Part shown: positions 59,807 to 64,000 of the stretch, piece after piece
Numbering within the stretch: the first letter of the stretch is position 1
Layout of the letters: the number at the start of each line of letters is the position of its first letter
Assembly: GCF_018619435.1 (NCBI RefSeq)
Contig: NZ_JAHFZF010000018.1
Coordinates: forward strand, 25,618-89,617
Origin: Rhodoferax sp. U11-2br
GTDB lineage: Bacteria; Pseudomonadota; Gammaproteobacteria; Burkholderiales; Burkholderiaceae_C
DNA length: 64,000 nt
Reading direction: 5' to 3'
Program-made: the position numbers and the translations under genes
The notes under the pieces: generated by a model
What the model was told of the DNA's origin: nothing
Database searches by the model: none
Seen by the model: the letters and a program-made list of their open reading frames with translations, nothing else

Positions 59807-59853
59807 GGCGGGTTTTGGTTTGAACGGCGACACAGGCAAGCGGTGGAGCCTGC

Positions 59854-59917
59854 AAAAATACTATCTAAAACATAGCTCATGGTGCTGATTGGATAAGGGC
59901 TACAGGCAAAAATACCA
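59854..59917 (+). repeat. Interspersed AT-rich repeat between hydrolase and LysE-type genes
   Basis: AAATACTATCTAAAACATAG then GATTGGATAAGGGCTACAGG. Confidence 0.6.
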
Positions 59918-59972
59918 TCTATTGATCTTGCCCCGACTTTACACGGACCAGGGTGCCCGGCAGAACTGCCCA

Positions 59973-60587
59973 TCACGGCTCGCTGGTCGCCAGCCTGGCA
60001 CCCAGGGCGGTAAACACCGCCGCAAAGCTGTAACGCATCCAGCGCTGCACACGCTGCGACTCAATCACAAGCTCTCGAAACACATGCGCAATCAAGCCGT
60101 AGACCACAAAAACACCAAACGTCATGGCCATGAACACTGCACTGAGCACCAGCATCTGCACCAGAGGCGCGGGCCCTGTGGCTTGCACAAACTGTGGCAA
60201 AAAGGCCAGGAAGAAGATCGTCAACTTCGGGTTCAGAATGTTCAGCAAAAACGCCTTGGTCACCAGGCCCGTGGCCGAGGTTTTGGCCATGCTGCCATCC
60301 ACCGCAAAAGCGGCCTTGTCCCGCCAAGTGGCATACGCCACATACAACAGGTAAGCCACCCCGGCGTACTTCAACACCTGAAACCCCAACGCACTGGTGT
60401 GCATCACAGCCGTCAGGCCCAGAATAGTTGCCAACAGGTGCGGCACGATCCCGGCGGTGCACCCCAAAGCCGCATACACGCTGGCCTTGCGGCCCTGCAC
60501 CAGGCCGGTAGATACCGTGTAGACCACCCCCGTGCCGGGGATCAGCACAACGATCAGGGAGGTGATCAGAAACTCAAGGGAGATCAT
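59973..60587 (-). CDS. LysE/RhtB-family exporter
   Basis: 204-residue inner-membrane exporter with six or so hydrophobic segments. The N-terminal motif VVLIPGTGVVYTVSTGLVQG and the middle KAFLLNILNPKLTIFFLAFL are typical of the family. Substrate unknown (amino acids, homoserine or similar). Single gene; an interspersed-repeat copy lies about 60 bases downstream. Confidence 0.85.
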   Translation of the reverse strand: MISLEFLITSLIVVLIPGTGVVYTVSTGLVQGRKASVYAALGCTAGIVPHLLATILGLTAVMHTSALGFQVLKYAGVAYLLYVAYATWRDKAAFAVDGSMAKTSATGLVTKAFLLNILNPKLTIFFLAFLPQFVQATGPAPLVQMLVLSAVFMAMTFGVFVVYGLIAHVFRELVIESQRVQRWMRYSFAAVFTALGARLATSEP

Positions 60588-60637
60588 GTGTTTGTAGCAT
60601 CAGGTGGGTGGAACATGGCTGCGTCTGGACTGTCGTG

Positions 60638-61027
60638 TCAGGGATTGATCACAATGGTTTTTTCTTGCGCACCAGACTGTGGTGGGCCAAAACGCAACTG
60701 GGCTTGAGCACCACGCATGAAGGGCGTCTTGTCAAGTATCGGCTTGATCACCGCAAAGAGCCTGTCGGCATGCGGGCCGTACATGAAGAGATAGCCGTCG
60801 CTGCCATCCACGTTCACTTCGTTGCCGTCCAATTCACCCGCACCTGCCGAGAGCATGGCCTTCTCAAGCTCATCTTCCAGCGCAAAGAGTTTGGTCAGAT
60901 CTTTCGATCCATAAGCGAAATGAACCACAACGGCGTGGTCATTCTTAGGCGCAGCGGCTTGTTCGGCGCCAGCGCCCGTGGCCGCTGCCATGCCCATCAA
61001 CACACCCAACCTGTGCAAAAGCTTCAT
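60638..61027 (-). CDS. Secreted protein of unknown function
   Basis: 129 aa from ATG 61027, with a strong GGAGGAG site seven bases upstream; the longer frame upstream overlaps the membrane-protein gene. Signal peptide MKLLHRLGVLMGMAAATGAG (cleavage near GAEQ). The mature part contains GNEVNVDGSDGYLFMYGPHA then DRLFAVIKPILDKTPF, the shape of a small alpha/beta domain, but I do not recognise a family. Follows the two-helix membrane protein on the same strand. Confidence 0.72.
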   Translation of the reverse strand: MKLLHRLGVLMGMAAATGAGAEQAAAPKNDHAVVVHFAYGSKDLTKLFALEDELEKAMLSAGAGELDGNEVNVDGSDGYLFMYGPHADRLFAVIKPILDKTPFMRGAQAQLRFGPPQSGAQEKTIVINP

Positions 61028-61083
61028 CGTGACTCCTCCATAAAACCCAAGTGGCGCTGCGATTGACCCTGGCGCAGATAGCA

Positions 61084-61671
61084 TCAATTGATGGCAGTGG
61101 AGGGGTTGACCAGAGTCGCACTCAAGGCGGCCTGCACCTGTGCGATGCGTCGCTCGGCCTCTTCGGTGCTGAGGGCACGCTGCTCTGCCAGCCAGCGGAA
61201 CTTGCCCACCTCTCGGTCGAGGCCATTGTCCAGGTTGATATCGCCGTACAAAGCCAGCAGCTGGCTTTTTTTGCGTGACTGGATTTCGTCAATGATCTGA
61301 TCATGGCTTTTGGCATCCTGGATGACCCAGACGCTGCCACGTTCAGCGGAAAAAACGGTGTAGGTGACCTTGCTCAAGTGGGCCCACAACAGACAAGCCA
61401 AGCCCAGCAGCAGCCAAAACCCGGTTCCGCTCAAAGACCTGGCGCTGACCAGTGCGTAGCCCACCTGCACCAGACCCAGGACCGCCCATAAAAACCCAAC
61501 ATTTCTGAGCCACATATTCTGCTCAATACGCGTCGAGGATTTGAGGGGAAAGTCGGCGTAGACCATGTCGACATCACCCGATCCGGACTTGTCACGGTAG
61601 GCGAAATTGAAGCTGTCTGCACCAAAGGTGAAGGTATGCCGATTGGAGAGCTTCTTCTGTTCTATCTTCAT
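61084..61671 (-). CDS. Two-helix membrane protein of unknown function
   Basis: 195 aa, ATG 61671. N-terminal soluble part (SNRHTFTFGADSFNFAYRDK), two membrane segments (about 57-78 and 83-101), then a cytoplasmic-looking helical C-terminal half rich in charge (EEAERRIAQVQAALSATLVN). Family not recognised. 56 bases before the secreted protein, probably one transcript. Confidence 0.68.
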   Translation of the reverse strand: MKIEQKKLSNRHTFTFGADSFNFAYRDKSGSGDVDMVYADFPLKSSTRIEQNMWLRNVGFLWAVLGLVQVGYALVSARSLSGTGFWLLLGLACLLWAHLSKVTYTVFSAERGSVWVIQDAKSHDQIIDEIQSRKKSQLLALYGDINLDNGLDREVGKFRWLAEQRALSTEEAERRIAQVQAALSATLVNPSTAIN

Positions 61672-61761
61672 GGCCGGTCACTCATGGGTAGGAAATGGAA
61701 GGGATGATGCCAGACGCCGGGTTGTACCACCACCCTCAGAGCACCCAACAAGAGAGTTACA

Positions 61762-61803
61762 TCAAAAAGTGACTCCAGCCCTTATTTCAAAAGGGCTAGG
61801 TGC
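61762..61803 (+). repeat. Interspersed AT-rich repeat, short copy
   Basis: TCCAGCCCTTATTTCAAAAG then GGCTAGGTGC; palindromic core only. Confidence 0.5.
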
Positions 61804-61863
61804 TCCATAAACAGAAGCAGACCATGGCAACTTCAAGCATTGGCTGGCGCCGCATCCCAACAT

Positions 61864-61923
61864 ATTCTCAGCGGTGCAGCCCGGTTTGGGTATCCCCCGT
61901 TTGGGGGAAATTGGCAAAAAACC
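61864..61923 (+). repeat. Second repeat family, copy 1 (CCCCCGTTTGGGGG)
   Basis: ATTCTCAGCGG, then a GTTTGGGTA segment, the hairpin CCCCCGTTTGGGGG and ATTGGCAAA. Shares these blocks, in order and spacing, with 63632-63690. Confidence 0.7.
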
Positions 61924-62081
61924 GCTGCGCCCAGGAGTGCACATCAGGTCAAGCAGCGCGCCGCTGTGCTGGCACCGCGTCACAGGCCACACATCTCTTC
62001 GGCATAAGCGGCTCCCTGCATGCTGGCGCCAGTCAAAACGCAAAGGGCTTCGGGCAGGGCTGGCAGATGCGGCCGCCGACC

Positions 62082-62720
62082 TCAACGCGCCGGTTGATGG
62101 GTATGCAGCGAGTAGGCCAGGTCCATACGATCCACATCGTCGATGGACATGATGGGTGCGTACATCAGGTCAGCCGGGTCGCTGCTGCGTTTCCAGCCCA
62201 TGCGCATTTCACCCACGATGCGCAGCAGCATCTTGGCCACGCGCGCACCCACCACCTCGTTGCTAGCCGGTGTACCGTTGTTGGTGTAGAGCAGGCGCGC
62301 AATCGACAACACCGAGGTGTTGGCCATCGGGCTGTGGCTGGAGTACTGGAAGCGGAAGTTGCGGCTTTTGGAGTTGATGTCGTGGTCAGTCAGCACGATG
62401 TAGTAGGTTCTGGGCGACACCTCTCGCAACATGCGGCCAACACGAGCCCCCAGGGGAAAGTAGTCCTCGGCCGGATACTGGTTGGTGCCCGCAAACGGCT
62501 CGATGCCATCGGATGGCGCCCACATGGTTGCCTTGATCCACAGGCCAGTTGCCTTGCTTAGCGCTCGGGCAATCTCACCCACGGCATCCACTGAAACGCC
62601 ATCGGTGGGGATGATGTAAACATTGACCGCATCGGCTGGGCTGGCCTGAGGCAGGTCCAGGTTCTGCGCGTGTGCGGTGAAGCACACGGGGAAAGCTAGG
62701 AGCAGGTGGCGGCGGTGCAT
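62082..62720 (-). CDS. Secreted archaemetzincin-like protein lacking the HExxH motif
   Basis: 212 aa, ATG 62720. N-terminal signal with twin Arg (MHRRHLLLAFPVCFTAHAQN). The mature part follows the order of archaemetzincin-type proteases: TYYIVLTDHDINSKSRNFRF, a VLSIARLLY segment, then a helix LLRIVGEMRMGWKRSSD and a final LMYAPIMSIDDVDRMDL. Where archaemetzincins have HELGH, this reads GEMRMG: the Glu is kept, the zinc-ligand histidines are missing. So it is either a pseudoprotease or only a distant look-alike. Followed by PH-domain and upstream of the repeats. Confidence 0.5.
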   Translation of the reverse strand: MHRRHLLLAFPVCFTAHAQNLDLPQASPADAVNVYIIPTDGVSVDAVGEIARALSKATGLWIKATMWAPSDGIEPFAGTNQYPAEDYFPLGARVGRMLREVSPRTYYIVLTDHDINSKSRNFRFQYSSHSPMANTSVLSIARLLYTNNGTPASNEVVGARVAKMLLRIVGEMRMGWKRSSDPADLMYAPIMSIDDVDRMDLAYSLHTHQPAR

Positions 62721-62728
62721 GAGGCGGC

Positions 62729-63151
62729 TCAGGCAAGGCTACTGGCAAATTCCTGCGCTTCAATAAACGCTTTGCGAAACTTCATGGGCTCGGCGATGCC
62801 GTCAACCGTTGCCTGAGGAAGACCGCCACCCGAGATGGCCAAGGTACCAAAATCGAGCATACGGCCCAAAACACCCTGATCCACCTGAATGCTCTCGACC
62901 TTGTTGAGGTTCATTTCAATGGTCCGGCGCCTGATGAAACCATGTTTAACAATGATCCGCCGGTTGGTGATAGCCAGCTCTGTAGTTTTGAATTCAATGA
63001 ATGCGGAAACGAGAAGCAGCAAGCCCAAGCCAAACAAGGGCGTCAAAAGGACACCAAACACAATCAAATGCCATACAGACCACAGGCTGACACGCCCAGA
63101 ATGGACGAGCTTCTCGTTGGTGACGAGTGCATCTTCAACATAACTTGCCAT
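62729..63151 (-). CDS. Bacterial PH-domain (YdbT/bPH_2-like) membrane protein
   Basis: 140 aa, ATG 63151. Hydrophobic segments about 25-51 are followed by the bPH_2 pattern: KTTELAITNRRIIVKHGFIR, TIEMNLNKVESIQVDQGVLG and GTLAISGGG. Such proteins are membrane-anchored and of unknown function. Eight bases before the metzincin-like gene on the same strand. Confidence 0.82.
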   Translation of the reverse strand: MASYVEDALVTNEKLVHSGRVSLWSVWHLIVFGVLLTPLFGLGLLLLVSAFIEFKTTELAITNRRIIVKHGFIRRRTIEMNLNKVESIQVDQGVLGRMLDFGTLAISGGGLPQATVDGIAEPMKFRKAFIEAQEFASSLA

Positions 63152-63207
63152 GTGCTGTTCCCCTGATGGTCGATTGATTGTTCATATGTTGGGATGCGCA
63201 CGGACAG

Positions 63208-63573
63208 CTAAGAGAGGCCAAGTTGACTTTTCGCCGTCGCTACGAGTAGTTCTTTCATGAGGTCAAAGCTCAAGGAACCACCCACTGACTTTGCTTTTTC
63301 CTTGGCAGATGACCAAATCGAGTTGCTTCGTGCGGCCTCAATGAAATCATGTCCTTTCCAAGTGACGCTGATAAGTAAGGCTGTTGGACTCGTGCCGTCC
63401 AGTGTGGAAGAGTCCGCAGCTTCGACAAGACCTGCTTGTTGCATCAAATAAATGTGGTGACCAATTTGGTCCTCTGTGTAACCATTGAGTTTCGGGTTGC
63501 TATTCGCGTAGCCATTCTCGTGAGATGTGGCGTCTAAAAGGATCTGCCGGACCAGATCAATATCTCGCTTCAT
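63208..63573 (-). CDS. DUF2513 family protein
   Basis: 121 aa, ATG 63573. N-terminal MKRDIDLVRQILLDATSHEN and the middle IGHHIYLMQQAGLVEAADSS then ISVTWKGHDFIEAARSNSIW match the DUF2513 pattern, a winged-helix-like family found in phages and mobile elements. Function unknown. 56 bases upstream of the PH-domain gene on the same strand. Confidence 0.78.
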   Translation of the reverse strand: MKRDIDLVRQILLDATSHENGYANSNPKLNGYTEDQIGHHIYLMQQAGLVEAADSSTLDGTSPTALLISVTWKGHDFIEAARSNSIWSSAKEKAKSVGGSLSFDLMKELLVATAKSQLGLS

Positions 63574-63631
63574 TTACTCATTCCTTGCGAATTGCTACAG
63601 ATCGGAGAATGGGCCTTAGCTACTTCCCCCC

Positions 63632-63690
63632 ATTCTCAGCGGCCCTGAGCAGTTTGAGTAGCCCCCGTTTGGGGGTGATTGGCAAATAAA
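63632..63690 (+). repeat. Second repeat family, copy 2
   Basis: ATTCTCAGCGG, GTTTGAGTA, CCCCCGTTTGGGGG and ATTGGCAAA in the same order, same strand and about the same spacing as the copy at 61864-61923. Confidence 0.7.
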
Positions 63691-63930
63691 CCACTTCCAT
63701 CAACAACCTTTGGGAGTTGAGAACTCGATGCGTTTTGGCTTCTTATCCGAGGGCAACAGCCACTCGCCAGCAGGGAAGGTTTTGGGGTGGCGGCCGATTT
63801 GGCTGCGCCAAAACTCCGTTTTCTGGGCCTTTGACAGTATGAGGCCGCAGCCCCAATGCCGCCCCTGCCACCCACCGAAGCAGTTCGGGCCACGCAATTG
63901 GTTCTGGTGGACGCACCGAAGCGGTAAGGA

Positions 63931-63988
63931 AACTACAAAAAAGATAGTAAAAAACCCTTATTCAACAATGACCAGAGGCCAAAAAGTC
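63931..63988 (+). repeat. Interspersed AT-rich repeat at the window end
   Basis: AACTACAAAAAAGATAGTAA then AACCCTTATTCAACAATGAC and CAGAGGCCAAAAAGTC. Confidence 0.65.
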
Positions 63989-64000
63989 ATGCAACACCCC

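Larger units (their letters stand above)
61672..62081. other. 410-base region without a supported gene; two repeats
   Basis: Contains a copy of the AT-rich interspersed repeat (61762-61803; CAGCCCTTATTTC and its inverse) and a copy of a second repeat (61864-61923; ATTCTCAGCGG, CCCCCGTTTGGGGG, ATTGGCAAA). Small open frames on both strands lack credible starts. It lies between the two-helix membrane gene and the metzincin-like gene. Confidence 0.45.
63574..64000. other. Terminal 427 bases: repeats and a possible gene fragment
   Basis: Holds a nine-base perfect inverted repeat (GAGAATGGG at 63605-63613 with CCCATTCTC at 63629-63637), a copy of the second repeat (63632-63690, with CCCCCGTTTGGGGG), and the AT-rich repeat (63931-63988). 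A minus-strand frame at 63700-63897 (65 aa, ending IGRHPKTFPAGEWLLPSDKK then PKRIEFSTPKGC) has a protein-like composition but only a TTG start; it may be a small or broken gene. Confidence 0.35.

Noticed and set aside
61800..62561. Plus-strand 253-residue frame over the metzincin-like gene
   Set aside because: It is antisense to a protein with a signal peptide and internal conservation pattern; its own composition is His/Gln/Arg-rich and it begins in a repeat-rich region.
62082..63573. A prophage or integrative element ending near the window edge
   Set aside because: DUF2513 proteins occur in phages, but no integrase, capsid, terminase or att-type repeat of the tRNA kind is visible; only the short second repeat brackets the block.

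Overview
The window is chromosomal DNA from a betaproteobacterium, most likely a member of the Comamonadaceae near Rhodoferax or Polaromonas. I infer this from protein character, from two conserved gene orders (carA-leuE-carB-greA, and rpsB-tsf-pyrH-frr-uppS-cdsA-dxr-rseP-bamA-ompH-lpxD-fabZ-lpxA-lpxB-rnhB-trmH), from a phasin gene, and from a short AT-rich palindromic repeat scattered between and inside genes. No database search was possible, so the genus is an inference.

Layout. Positions 1-7471 (plus strand) hold a uptake and catabolism cluster: the 3' end of gabT, a four-gene polyamine/GABA-type ABC transporter, an agmatinase/guanidinobutyrase-type ureohydrolase and gabD. Together they would import a guanidino or amino compound, hydrolyse it and feed GABA carbon into succinate. 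Positions 7516-21631 (minus strand, except yhbY) hold a secreted polysaccharide lyase beside tRNA-Gly, small unknown genes, a GNAT enzyme, glmM-folP, ftsH-rlmE, a DUF4149 protein, greA and carB-leuE-carA. Positions 21874-25615 (plus) hold an iron cell-surface-signalling pair: an ECF sigma factor fused in one chain to a FecR-type membrane regulator, then a TonB-dependent siderophore receptor with a signalling domain.

Positions 25678-40819 (minus) form one long housekeeping block from rpsB through envelope biogenesis (isoprenoid, CDP-diacylglycerol, BamA, Skp, lipid A) to rnhB and an rRNA/tRNA methyltransferase. Positions 41115-44331 (plus) hold an HDOD protein, a metallo-beta-lactamase-fold hydrolase and the NAD(P)H-hydrate repair enzyme. 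Positions 44440-48750 (minus) hold ppiD, tRNA-Val, hupB, a nitroreductase and a deacetylase-like amidohydrolase. A phasin gene with a strong promoter and repeated TGC/GCA operator-like boxes follows on the plus strand, then clpA-clpS and dusC on the minus strand.

From about 53.7 kb to the end the window is more accessory: a SRPBCC protein, an orphan VgrG spike protein, a KASIII-like condensing enzyme, a GNAT enzyme, an alpha/beta hydrolase, a LysE-type exporter and several unrecognised secreted or membrane proteins. One of these resembles an archaemetzincin that has lost its HExxH motif. Near the end, two copies of a second, about 60-bp repeat bracket three small genes.

The observations most worth a second look are the sigma/FecR fusion, the interspersed repeat that has entered coding sequences in frame, the operator architecture of the phasin promoter, the lone VgrG, and the repeat-bracketed block with the metzincin-like protein.
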